Source: Brevundimonas sp. (GTDB lineage: Bacteria > Pseudomonadota > Alphaproteobacteria > Caulobacterales > Caulobacteraceae). From it: a stretch of 9,468 nucleotides of DNA. The stretch is taken from the NCBI GenBank assembly GCA_020253595.1, contig JADCBH010000039.1:1-9468 (forward strand), given 5' to 3'. This document shows, in pieces, positions 1-7,653 of the stretch (its first letter is position 1; the number at the start of each line of letters is the position of its first letter). Below the pieces are notes generated by a model. The model did not search any database, had not been told where the DNA came from, and saw only the letters and a list, made by a program, of their open reading frames with translations. The position numbers and the translations under genes were made by a program.

Positions 1-705
1 AGCGAGCTCGGAGTCCAGCTTGGCATAAAGCGGCGCGCCCCAGCCGGCGGGAACGCCTTTGACCTCCAGCGCCACCACAGCGCCGATCGACGACCCCGCC
101 TTGCGGACCCCGTCCAGATAGGCCTCCCAATCAGGCACCACCCCGGCGGAGGCAGCGAACAGCGGGTTCTCATAGACCGCATCGAGATCGACGGCGTCGG
201 GCGCGATCCGATGCGGACCCAGCTGCACCACGCCGGCGCGGATGACGACGCCGTCGCCCAGCACCTTCCTTGCCACCGCGCCCGCTGCGACCCGGCTGGC
301 CGTCTCACGCGCCGAGGAGCGTCCGCCGCCGCGATGGTCACGGACACCATACTTGGCCTGATACGTCACGTCGGCATGGCCGGGCCGATAGGCGCGAGCG
401 ATCTCGCCGTAGTCCCTGGACCGGGCATCCTCGTTATCAATGTGGATGGCGATGGGCGTGCCGGTCGTGACCGGACCGGCACCATCGTCGAATACGCCAG
501 ACAGGATGCGGGCGGTGTCGCTTTCCTTCCGCTGTGTGACGAAGCGGCTGCCGCCGGGCTTGCGACGGTCCAGCCAGGGCTGAAGGTCGGCCTCCGTCAG
601 AGGGATCAGGGGTGGGCAGCCGTCCACCACGCAGCCGATCGCCGGCCCGTGGCTCTCGCCCCAGGTCGTCACGCGAAACAGATGGCCGAAGGTGTTGTGT
701 GACAT
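1..705 (-). CDS. aroC: Chorismate synthase, C-terminus cut off by the window edge
   Basis: Chorismate synthase converts 5-enolpyruvylshikimate 3-phosphate to chorismate, the last shikimate step, in the cytoplasm with reduced FMN. The minus-strand frame is open from an ATG at 705 to base 1 (235 codons). It begins MSHNTFGHLFRVTTWGESHG, the family's N-terminal signature with GESHG at residues 16-20. The second signature lies at about 106-146: YRPGHAD, then KYGVRDHRGGGRSSARET, which carries the conserved flavin- and phosphate-binding residues. The family is usually about 360 residues, so roughly a third is missing off the left edge. The start lies 12 nt after the stop of the upstream J-protein gene on the same strand, so the two are probably cotranscribed. 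No strong Shine-Dalgarno precedes the ATG, which would fit translational coupling. Identity is near certain. Confidence 0.96.
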   Translation of the reverse strand, partial: MSHNTFGHLFRVTTWGESHGPAIGCVVDGCPPLIPLTEADLQPWLDRRKPGGSRFVTQRKESDTARILSGVFDDGAGPVTTGTPIAIHIDNEDARSRDYGEIARAYRPGHADVTYQAKYGVRDHRGGGRSSARETASRVAAGAVARKVLGDGVVIRAGVVQLGPHRIAPDAVDLDAVYENPLFAASAGVVPDWEAYLDGVRKAGSSIGAVVALEVKGVPAGWGAPLYAKLDSELA

Positions 706-717
706 AGCCAGCGACGC

Positions 718-1437
718 TTAGGCCGCCAGCCGGTCCGGCGTCCAGACGCGGGTGAACCGGGCCAGCAGATCCTCGGCCGCCGAAGGCACATCGTCCGCGG
801 GCGTCAGGTGGACAAACAGGTGCCCCTGTCGATGCCGACCGCGCGGGGGCAGGCCCAGACCGCGTAGCCTTAGCCGGACCGGCTCGGTCAGTCCTGCAGT
901 CACCCAGGCGGCCTGAAGTCCCGCGTGGGTCTCAATCTCGATGCGGCCTCCGTCGCTGAGCAGACGGCGGGACGTGTCCCACGTCATGTGCAGATCGTCC
1001 CCGACCACCGTCAAACCCTCGCCCGAGCGGATCAGGATGGGCAGATGCAGATCGTTACCTTCTTCGCTCGCCCCGCGCAGACGAAGATGCTCGCCCGTCC
1101 GCATGCCGGCCGGCACTCGGACCCGTAACGTTCTGGTCCCCAGCCGGACCTCGGCGATGCCGCCTTCCAGGGCCTGGCGGGGGGTCAATCCGACGACCGG
1201 AAGGGCGACAGGGCGCTGGCGCGGTCCTGCCAGGGCGGCGCGAACGCCTCCGCGCGACTGGATCAGGCGGTAGGCCGCGATGACCCGACGAAACCGCTCG
1301 GCGTCTCCGCCGGGCAGGTCCGGACGGGCCGATTTCACCGCCAGGCGAAAGGCCCGAACAACAGCCGCCTGGTCGGTTGGCCCATGCAGGCCCAGAACGG
1401 CGAAGGCTTCGGTCAGGGAGGGGCCGATGGCGGACAT
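718..1437 (-). CDS. DnaJ-like (Hsp40) J-protein with C-terminal substrate-binding domains and RPD instead of HPD
   Basis: The 239-residue protein has an N-terminal J-like domain (about 8-62) followed by the beta-sandwich substrate-binding region of DnaJ/CbpA proteins (about 82-213). Recognisable C-terminal pieces are VRVPAGMRTGEHLRLRG (106-122), GNDLHLPILIR (127-137) and the second-domain pattern LRLRGLGLPP...GHLFVHL. There is no zinc-finger region, and the linker lacks a Gly/Phe-rich stretch, so it resembles type II co-chaperones but is shorter than typical DnaJ or CbpA. The HPD tripeptide that J-domains use to stimulate DnaK ATPase reads R38-P39-D40 here (codon CGT for the His). The protein may therefore hold clients without normal DnaK activation, which is an inference. 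It lies 12 nt upstream of aroC. The ATG has no Shine-Dalgarno and abuts a small inverted repeat. Confidence 0.88.
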   Translation of the reverse strand: MSAIGPSLTEAFAVLGLHGPTDQAAVVRAFRLAVKSARPDLPGGDAERFRRVIAAYRLIQSRGGVRAALAGPRQRPVALPVVGLTPRQALEGGIAEVRLGTRTLRVRVPAGMRTGEHLRLRGASEEGNDLHLPILIRSGEGLTVVGDDLHMTWDTSRRLLSDGGRIEIETHAGLQAAWVTAGLTEPVRLRLRGLGLPPRGRHRQGHLFVHLTPADDVPSAAEDLLARFTRVWTPDRLAA

Positions 1438-1438
1438 G

Positions 1439-1452
1439 CGGCCAATAGGCCG
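1439..1452 (-). repeat. Short inverted repeat abutting the J-protein start codon
   Basis: CGGCC-N4-GGCCG lies one base upstream of the ATG at 1437, in the place a ribosome-binding site would occupy. If transcribed it could form a 5-bp stem with a 4-nt loop. It also overlaps a possible minus-strand -10 element (TATTGG, 1442-1447) with TTGACC upstream (1460-1465), but the 12-nt spacer is short for a housekeeping promoter. A role as hairpin or operator is speculative. Confidence 0.3.
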
Positions 1453-1499
1453 ACATCATGGTCAAGGCGGGGTTAACCGTGCAGGTCGCAACCGCTCTT

Positions 1500-1507
1500 G
1501 CTATAGC
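1500..1507 (+). promoter_or_regulatory. Candidate -10 element for leaderless pdxH transcription
   Basis: GCTATAGC agrees with the Caulobacter housekeeping -10 consensus GCTANAWC at all but one position. Initiation 6-7 nt past its end would start the mRNA at or next to the pdxH ATG (1514). No Shine-Dalgarno lies between, so the message may be leaderless, a common arrangement in Caulobacter relatives. I could not find a matching -35 element at normal spacing, so this is tentative. Confidence 0.4.
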
Positions 1508-1513
1508 GCCCAG

Positions 1514-2188
1514 ATGACCAGCCTTGTGATCCCGTCCAGCCCGACCCGCGAGGAATACGCCCGCGATTATGCCGCCGCCCTGGCCGCGAACGGCGACGAG
1601 ACCATCTTCGAGCGCGCGGAGCCGATCGGGCTGATCGTCGAGTGGTTGGCCGACGCCCGCACCCATGAGCCGAACGATCCGAACGCCATGGCGCTGTCGA
1701 CGGTCGATGCGGACGGTGCGCCCGACAGCCGGATGGTGCTGTTGAAGGATGTCGATGCGCGTGGCCTGACCTTCTATTCCAACGCCGAAAGCGCGAAGGG
1801 TCTGCAGCTGGCGGGTAATGCGCACGTCGCCTTGCTGTTCCACTGGAAGACCTTGCGCCGCCAGGTCCGCGTGCGCGGAACGATCGAACCAGTCACCAGC
1901 GAAGAGGCGGATGCCTATTTCGCCAGTCGCGCTCGAGAAAGCCGGATTGGAGCCTGGGCCTCGGATCAGTCTCGGCCGCTCGCGGACCGGTCGACTCTGG
2001 AGGCCGCCGTATCGCGGGAGTCTTCACGGTTTGAGGGCGTTGAGCCGCCTCGCCCCCCGCACTGGACCGGTTGGCGCGTCATTCCTGATTCGGTGGAGTT
2101 CTGGCGGGACAGGCCCTACCGGCTGCACGATCGGTTGAGATTTGACCGCTCTGCCGACGGCTGGCGCAAGACGCGGCTTCAGCCCTGA
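1514..2188 (+). CDS. pdxH: Pyridoxamine 5'-phosphate oxidase
   Basis: This FMN-dependent enzyme oxidises pyridoxamine or pyridoxine 5'-phosphate to pyridoxal 5'-phosphate in B6 synthesis and salvage. The 224-residue protein has the usual length. It contains RMVLLKDVD (73-81), FHWKTLRRQVRVRG (109-122), SRARESRIGAWASDQS (138-153), the dimerisation-region signature PRPPHWTGWRVIP followed by EFW (179-197), the substrate-binding RLHDR (203-207), and the C-terminal RLQP. The frame is open further upstream, but ATG 1514 gives the normal N-terminus and sits directly behind a -10-like element, so I chose it. The gene is divergent from the J-protein gene (76 nt between starts) and convergent with the TetR gene, whose stop lies 4 nt away. 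Confidence 0.95.
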   Translation: MTSLVIPSSPTREEYARDYAAALAANGDETIFERAEPIGLIVEWLADARTHEPNDPNAMALSTVDADGAPDSRMVLLKDVDARGLTFYSNAESAKGLQLAGNAHVALLFHWKTLRRQVRVRGTIEPVTSEEADAYFASRARESRIGAWASDQSRPLADRSTLEAAVSRESSRFEGVEPPRPPHWTGWRVIPDSVEFWRDRPYRLHDRLRFDRSADGWRKTRLQP

Positions 2189-2192
2189 CGGG

Positions 2193-2828
2193 TCAGGTCC
2201 CGTAGCGGGCCAGGAAGGTTTCCACCGCCTCCGATGCGATTTGCTCGGGCGTGCGCTCTGACTGGACCTCATCCCCCGTAACAAGGGGCATGAAGAAGAC
2301 CGGGTGTTCCACCATCCCCATCAGCTGGCCTGCAGCCCAGGATGCCTTCGCGACCCGCAGTTCGCCTCGCTCCACCAAAGCACCGAGGGCGAGGATGAGG
2401 GGGTGGCCGAAGTCGCTGCGGCCCTTGTTGAAGAAGCCCATCGCGACCTCGCGAAACCTCGGCCGTTCAGCCATCACCAGGCGGAAAACCGAACGAACGA
2501 AGGGATCGCCCATGAACCGGGCGTAGGCGAGGGCGAAGCTCGTCAATATCTCTCGCGCAGAACCTTCGGTCATGCGGACGCATTCCATCTGCTCCGAGAA
2601 GTCCTGGGCGGCTTCTTCGATGACAGCGCCGAACAAATGGTCCTTGGAGGGGAAGTAAGCGTAAAGCGTCGCCGTCGAAACGCAGGCCGCCCTGGCGATC
2701 GGTTCGATGCGGGTCGCCGCATAGCCCTGGCTCATGAAGAACCGTCGGGCCTCCCGCACAATCGTATCCCGTCGCTTGTCCTCGCCGGGCTTCAGGTCGG
2801 GCAGTATGCCGGTCACGTGTGAGTTCAT
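2193..2828 (-). CDS. TetR/AcrR-family transcriptional regulator
   Basis: This is a DNA-binding repressor-type protein of 211 residues, normal for the family. The N-terminal helix-turn-helix is clear: RRDTIVREARRFFMSQGYAA (19-38) leads into IEPIARAACVSTATLYAYFP (41-60) and SKDHLF, the recognition-helix region. The C-terminal half (about 80-211) is helical, with an AefR-like style typical of proteobacterial TetR proteins. The ligand cannot be deduced. The gene is the last of a minus-strand run behind the lipoprotein and kinase genes, with a 53-nt gap that could hold its own promoter and contains a 17-bp imperfect palindrome. Its target may be itself or a neighbour. The divergent acyl-CoA ligase region, about 1.5 kb away, is possible but unsupported. 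Confidence 0.9.
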   Translation of the reverse strand: MNSHVTGILPDLKPGEDKRRDTIVREARRFFMSQGYAATRIEPIARAACVSTATLYAYFPSKDHLFGAVIEEAAQDFSEQMECVRMTEGSAREILTSFALAYARFMGDPFVRSVFRLVMAERPRFREVAMGFFNKGRSDFGHPLILALGALVERGELRVAKASWAAGQLMGMVEHPVFFMPLVTGDEVQSERTPEQIASEAVETFLARYGT

Positions 2829-2854
2829 GGGGTGGGATGCCTAGACCAATCCGC

Positions 2855-2871
2855 GCTTAACCGGAATAAGC
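2855..2871. promoter_or_regulatory. Candidate operator palindrome upstream of the tetR-type gene
   Basis: GCTTA-N7-TAAGC is an inverted repeat of 17 bp, centred at 2863, with 5-bp perfect arms. It lies in the 53-nt gap between the kinase stop and the regulator start. Size and location suit a TetR-family autoregulatory site. The arms are short, so chance cannot be excluded. Confidence 0.3.
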
Positions 2872-2881
2872 CAGAACACCG

Positions 2882-3535
2882 TTACGGATCGGAACTCATC
2901 AGCGTGCTGAGCAGCGGGTGAGCCAGCAGTGGGGCCGCCAGACGCACAACCGCCTGCGGATCTTCCAACCTTACGGCTGCCGTGGCGTCGGCGACGATGA
3001 AGTCTGCACGTGTCCGCGACGGCTCTGTCAGGCGTTCATGCCCCGGCCGCACAGTCTTCAGATACTGGTCGATCACTGATCCAGCTGTCCGCCCCCGTTC
3101 CGCCTGATCCCTCAGAAGACGCCGAATGAAGCGAATGTCGGCCGGCGTATCGACGAAGACGCGGATGTCGAACATTTTGGCGAGGGAGGGCGTGCACAAC
3201 AGATGCGTCCCCTCGACGATCACGACGGTAGCCGCCCGAACGGGTTCACCGCCCGGTTCGCGACCGTGGGCGATAAAGGAATAGATCGGAGCAACGATAT
3301 CACGTCCTGCCTTTAGGGCGGCGAGATCCGCTTCGAGCCTTTCGTGATCTCGGGCCGCGACGTCATCGAAGTCGAAGGTCGCCGCATCGAACCCCGGCAG
3401 AGACGCGGCATCACGATAGTAGGAATCTTCCCGCAAGAGGACTGACCGCCCCGCGGGCAGGACGGCCGCGACAGTTTCGGCAAGGGTCGACTTGCCCGAA
3501 CCCGAGCCCCCGGTGATCGCGATGAGAATTGTCAT
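2882..3535 (-). CDS. udk: Uridine kinase-like P-loop kinase
   Basis: Uridine kinase phosphorylates uridine or cytidine to the monophosphate with ATP or GTP in pyrimidine salvage. The 217-residue length fits. Visible motifs are the Walker A loop GGSGSGKST (9-17), EDSYYRD (36-42), PIYSFIAHGR (83-92) with the conserved Tyr and His of the nucleoside pocket, the Walker B-like VVIVEGTHLL (104-113), and the lid RDQAERGRT followed by VRPGHERLTEPSRTRADFIV, which matches the family's VRPMH...EPSK..AD block. One oddity is that the usual NFDHPxAFD segment reads TFDFDDVAARD (53-63), losing the His-Pro, so substrate preference could differ. The start lies 26 nt after the lipoprotein stop. No Shine-Dalgarno is evident, and GGGG-N5-CCCC lies just upstream of the ATG. 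Family membership is firm; strict uridine specificity is inferred. Confidence 0.85.
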   Translation of the reverse strand: MTILIAITGGSGSGKSTLAETVAAVLPAGRSVLLREDSYYRDAASLPGFDAATFDFDDVAARDHERLEADLAALKAGRDIVAPIYSFIAHGREPGGEPVRAATVVIVEGTHLLCTPSLAKMFDIRVFVDTPADIRFIRRLLRDQAERGRTAGSVIDQYLKTVRPGHERLTEPSRTRADFIVADATAAVRLEDPQAVVRLAAPLLAHPLLSTLMSSDP

Positions 3536-3561
3536 GGCCGGGGTCTAGCCCCCACCGCACC

Positions 3562-4158
3562 CTAGCGGAAGAAGCAGGTGTCGCCCGCGTAGAGCGACTC
3601 CACCGTCCCCGAGCCGTCGGCCGCGGTCAGGAACCCGCTGATATCGCCGGCGGTGAACTCGATCCCGAGCGACGACTGCGGGTCGATTTCGACCGGGCGC
3701 GCTGCGTTGAGGTCTGCGCGGCTGGTGCCCACGCCGATGCCGTCGGCTGTGGTCAGACCCGCTTCGTCGAGGAACCAGCCCTTGAACTCGCCTTCCTGGA
3801 ACAGGAGCTGCAGACCATTCGCGTACTGAGCGAACTGGACGGGCCCCTGGCCGCACTCCTCATTGGCGCTCTGTTCGGGAGCGGCACCGCCGGTCGTAGC
3901 GTTCACCGCCGTGATGACGGTTTCCTGCGGCGTGCCAAAAGGAAGCGCGCGGGCTGCGCCCTCGGCATCGAAAACTCTCAAGCCTTCGCCCTCAATGGCC
4001 AGACCACCGGCCTGCTGCGCGGTCGCGGGCGGGGTCTCAGCTTCCGACGGAGCTCCCGCCGGGGCCACCGGTCCCTCGGTCGGTTCGATCGATCGATCGC
4101 AGGCGACGACCGTCATGACAGCGACAAGGGCGAGGGCGGTGCGGGTCATCAGGCGCAT
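3562..4158 (-). CDS. Conserved alphaproteobacterial lipoprotein, function unknown
   Basis: I chose the ATG at 4158 over the open frame reaching 4203 because AAGGAA sits 7 nt upstream and the product then begins MRLMTRTALALVAVMTVVAC, a compact lipoprotein signal peptide with lipobox VVAC and Cys20. The residue after Cys is Asp, which in E. coli disfavours export to the outer membrane, so inner-membrane retention is possible. A Pro/Ala/Glu-rich linker (21-50) leads to a globular domain (51-198) with Cys102 and Cys195. The domain looks two-lobed: ALPFGTPQETVITAV (71-85) and GIGVGTSRADLNAA (140-153) are similar, and each is followed by a strand-rich segment. I recall similar proteins in sphingomonads and Caulobacterales, annotated hypothetical. 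It is probably the first gene of an operon with the kinase. Confidence 0.8.
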   Translation of the reverse strand: MRLMTRTALALVAVMTVVACDRSIEPTEGPVAPAGAPSEAETPPATAQQAGGLAIEGEGLRVFDAEGAARALPFGTPQETVITAVNATTGGAAPEQSANEECGQGPVQFAQYANGLQLLFQEGEFKGWFLDEAGLTTADGIGVGTSRADLNAARPVEIDPQSSLGIEFTAGDISGFLTAADGSGTVESLYAGDTCFFR

Positions 4159-4165
4159 GGGGCAG

Positions 4166-4171
4166 TTCCTT
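4166..4171 (-). promoter_or_regulatory. Ribosome-binding site fixing the lipoprotein start
   Basis: AAGGAA on the minus strand, 7 nt before the ATG at 4158, supports the shorter lipoprotein reading over a start at 4203. Confidence 0.65.
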
Positions 4172-4232
4172 GTTCCGGGTCCGACGCTGGGAGAGAATGC
4201 CAAAACCGCCGCCGAGGCAACGACGAAGCTAG

Positions 4233-4242
4233 GCCATATGGC
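4233..4242. repeat. Perfect 10-bp palindrome in the divergent lipoprotein/ligase intergenic region
   Basis: GCCATATGGC is perfectly self-complementary. It lies in the 179-nt divergent spacer (4159-4337), 4 nt from a second palindrome at 4247-4261. It could be a regulator site; a chance occurrence is also possible. Confidence 0.3.
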
Positions 4243-4246
4243 AGAG

Positions 4247-4261
4247 GTGACCCGACGTCAC
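4247..4261. promoter_or_regulatory. Candidate operator GTGAC-N5-GTCAC upstream of the acyl-CoA ligase
   Basis: This 15-bp inverted repeat with 5-bp perfect arms lies 30 nt upstream of a possible -10 (TATCAT, 4291-4296) and 76 nt upstream of the ligase ATG. It resembles CRP/FNR-type half-sites (GTGA/TCAC), but the inner spacing is 7 rather than 6. It also resembles TGACC-type sites used by some TetR regulators of acyl-CoA genes. The binding protein is unknown. Confidence 0.35.
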
Positions 4262-4290
4262 ATTGCTAGTTCCGACCCTCCTCGGCTAGG

Positions 4291-4296
4291 TATCAT
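4291..4296 (+). promoter_or_regulatory. Possible -10 element of the ligase-DUF1499 operon
   Basis: TATCAT differs from the -10 consensus TATAAT at one position. It would give a leader of about 35 nt that includes a small GCCCC/GGGGC stem (4301-4305 with 4316-4320) and the Shine-Dalgarno. No good -35 element is seen at 16-18 nt, so activation by a regulator, or chance, remains open. Confidence 0.3.
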
Positions 4297-4326
4297 TCAA
4301 GCCCCGCATTCAGCAGGGGCATTGCC

Positions 4327-4332
4327 GAGGGA
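4327..4332 (+). promoter_or_regulatory. Ribosome-binding site of the acyl-CoA ligase gene
   Basis: GAGGGA lies 5 nt upstream of the ATG at 4338 and supports that start over the next in-frame ATG at 4350. Confidence 0.7.
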
Positions 4333-4337
4333 ACGTA

Positions 4338-5984
<1,647 letters not shown>

Positions 5985-5988
5985 GGCC

Positions 5989-6699
5989 ATGGCACAGGAT
6001 CCGCGCTCGGTCCGCTGGGCGCGGGTTCTTCTGGCTCTGACGCTTTTGGCTCCGGCCACGGCCTTCGTTGCTGTCGCCGGTGTCCAGATCGGAGGCTGGG
6101 ACTGGACCACAGGCTACTCGCTGCTGGCCATGCGCGTCGGGCTCGCTTTCGCGGCGCTTGGGGCGGTTGCGGCGATCGGTGGGCTGATCGTCGCCCTGGG
6201 TGAGCGCAAGGCCTGGCCCTTGGCTCTGATCGGCCTCATCGCAGGCGGGGCCACGGCGACGGTCTATGGCCTGCATATCGGTTCGCACGGCCTGCCTGGA
6301 GCCGGCGGGACGGCGACCTTTGCTGACGTCACCACCAACCCGGCAGAGCCGCCGGTGTTCTCGGGCCTTCTGGCCGGCGATCGCGTGGCGGCAGGGGCTC
6401 AGAATGGCGCAGCCGGGGCGTTCGCCACTTGCGAGGCCGTCTCCGCCCCGACGCAGGTGGCCCCCAGCGTCGCCGCCTACGCCTTGCAGGAGGCGGGATT
6501 CACGATCCTGGGTACAGGGGTCGGCCGCGCCGATGGGACACGCACCGGCTTCTGGTTCGGCTTCAAGCACGACGCTGTCATCCGCATTCGGCCCGGCCAG
6601 ACCGACGTGCGCGTTGCCTCACGGGAAGCCCGATCTGACGGTGGCGAGGCTTGCCGCCTGCTTCAGAAGATCGTGTCGAACCTTCAGGCCCCTGAGTAG
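5989..6699 (+). CDS. DUF1499 family membrane protein
   Basis: The 236-residue protein has three hydrophobic segments (about 10-32, 46-70 and 76-95), then a soluble domain (about 100-235) with DUF1499 features. These are DVTTNPAEPPVF (113-124), a Cys in FATCEAV (Cys148), and the C-terminal pattern FKHDAVIRIRPGQTDVRVAS (192-211) followed by EARSDGGEACRLLQKI, matching the family's dD.viRvr...tridvRS.SR..D.G.NA.RI block. The family's molecular function is unknown. The start lies 4 nt after the ligase stop, with TGAGG overlapping that stop, so translational coupling is likely. The last 16 nt overlap the 3' end of the oppositely oriented MBL hydrolase gene. Confidence 0.85.
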   Translation: MAQDPRSVRWARVLLALTLLAPATAFVAVAGVQIGGWDWTTGYSLLAMRVGLAFAALGAVAAIGGLIVALGERKAWPLALIGLIAGGATATVYGLHIGSHGLPGAGGTATFADVTTNPAEPPVFSGLLAGDRVAAGAQNGAAGAFATCEAVSAPTQVAPSVAAYALQEAGFTILGTGVGRADGTRTGFWFGFKHDAVIRIRPGQTDVRVASREARSDGGEACRLLQKIVSNLQAPE

Positions 6700-7586
6700 G
6701 TCGCTCTCAGCGTCGGTTCCCCGTCGCTGATGGCTCGGCCCTCCCTGACCAGCTTGATCAGGTGGGCCCAGACTGAAAGACTTGCGGCCGGCCAAAGCCG
6801 CTGATCGACCGCCGCATAAAGCGCCGGCACCATTTCTTCGATGGTTCGATCCCCCGCTGCAATACGGGCCATCACCTGTGCCTCGCGCTCCAGCCTGTGG
6901 GTACGATAGGCCGCCAGGAATGGCTCCGGGCGCATCACAGGTGCGCCATGCGTGGGCCAAAGTGTGTCGAAGCCCGCCTCGATCACCAGCTCCAGGCTGG
7001 CCATATAGTCCGCCATGTCTCCATCCGGTGGCGCGACGACGGTGGTCGACCAGCCCATGACGTGGTCACCGCAGAACAGGGCGTTCTCGTCTTCCAGAGC
7101 GAAGGCCATGTGATTGGAGGCATGCCCGGGGGTGGCCAGGGCGGACAGAGTCCAGCCGTCACCGCTGATCCTCTCACCACCCGTCAGGACGGCGTCTGGC
7201 GCAAAGGCCTCGTCTTCCTCCTCATCTAGCGCGCCGGAGGCATGGGTCTGACGGACTGGCGGCTGCATGGACAGGATCGGTGCCCCCACGCGCTCGGCGA
7301 ACGGTCGGGCGAGGGGAGCATGGTCGCGATGGGTATGGGTGACCAGAACATGGGTCACGCGTCGGCCTTCGACGGCCTTCATCAGGGCCTGAAGATGCGC
7401 CTCATCCAGCGGACCAGGGTCGATCAATGCGACGTCGGCGTCCACCTCATCGCGGCCGACGATGTAGGTCCCTGTCCCCGTGAAGGTGAACGGCCCCGGG
7501 TTGTCGGCAATGACCCGCTGGATCAGGGGCGAGACCTGGTCTCGCCGACCGTAGGCAAAGTCGAACTCTCGAACGAACGGGATCAT
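6684..7586 (-). CDS. MBL-fold metallo-hydrolase, LACTB2-like
   Basis: The 300-residue protein has a complete metallo-beta-lactamase fold metal site: the THTHRDH motif (H84, H86, D88, H89), H155 in TPGHASNH, D174 in CGDH and H213 in PTHG. After the hydrolase domain (about 30-225), a helical C-terminal segment (about 226-285) resembles the winged helix found in LACTB2 and related bacterial hydrolases. Mammalian LACTB2 is an endoribonuclease; bacterial members are often labelled only MBL-fold hydrolase or glyoxalase-like, so the substrate is open. AGGAA lies 5 nt before the ATG and supports this start. An acidic insertion, GALDEEEDEAFAPD (118-131), lies between the HxHxDH motif and H155. The gene is convergent with, and overlaps, the DUF1499 gene. 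Confidence 0.88.
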   Translation of the reverse strand: MIPFVREFDFAYGRRDQVSPLIQRVIADNPGPFTFTGTGTYIVGRDEVDADVALIDPGPLDEAHLQALMKAVEGRRVTHVLVTHTHRDHAPLARPFAERVGAPILSMQPPVRQTHASGALDEEEDEAFAPDAVLTGGERISGDGWTLSALATPGHASNHMAFALEDENALFCGDHVMGWSTTVVAPPDGDMADYMASLELVIEAGFDTLWPTHGAPVMRPEPFLAAYRTHRLEREAQVMARIAAGDRTIEEMVPALYAAVDQRLWPAASLSVWAHLIKLVREGRAISDGEPTLRATYSGA

Positions 7587-7640
7587 CGGGGTTCCTGATC
7601 TGGCGGCGCGGAGCTTGCCTTAACGGGTCGTAAACCAATC

Positions 7641-7645
7641 GGGAG
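7641..7645 (+). promoter_or_regulatory. Ribosome-binding site of the 48-residue lipoprotein gene
   Basis: GGGAG ends 8 nt before the ATG at 7654. It is one of the main arguments that this very short frame is a gene. Confidence 0.5.
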
Positions 7646-7653
7646 CGTCCCAA

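Noticed and set aside
1055..1843. A 262-codon minus-strand frame bridging the J-protein and pdxH
   Set aside because: It overlaps two well-supported genes in other frames and has the low-complexity composition of a shadow frame.
3540..3552. GGGG-N5-CCCC hairpin between the lipoprotein and kinase genes as a terminator
   Set aside because: It has a 4-bp stem, no T-run, and is only a few bases from the kinase start.
4086..4098. Tandem CGAT repeat inside the lipoprotein gene
   Set aside because: It is only about three units, within coding sequence and in frame with a normal linker; no sign of phase variation.
3529..4269. A 246-codon plus-strand frame across the lipoprotein gene
   Set aside because: It is opposite a lipoprotein with a signal peptide, lipobox and Shine-Dalgarno; its own translation is Arg/Gly-rich and resembles no family.
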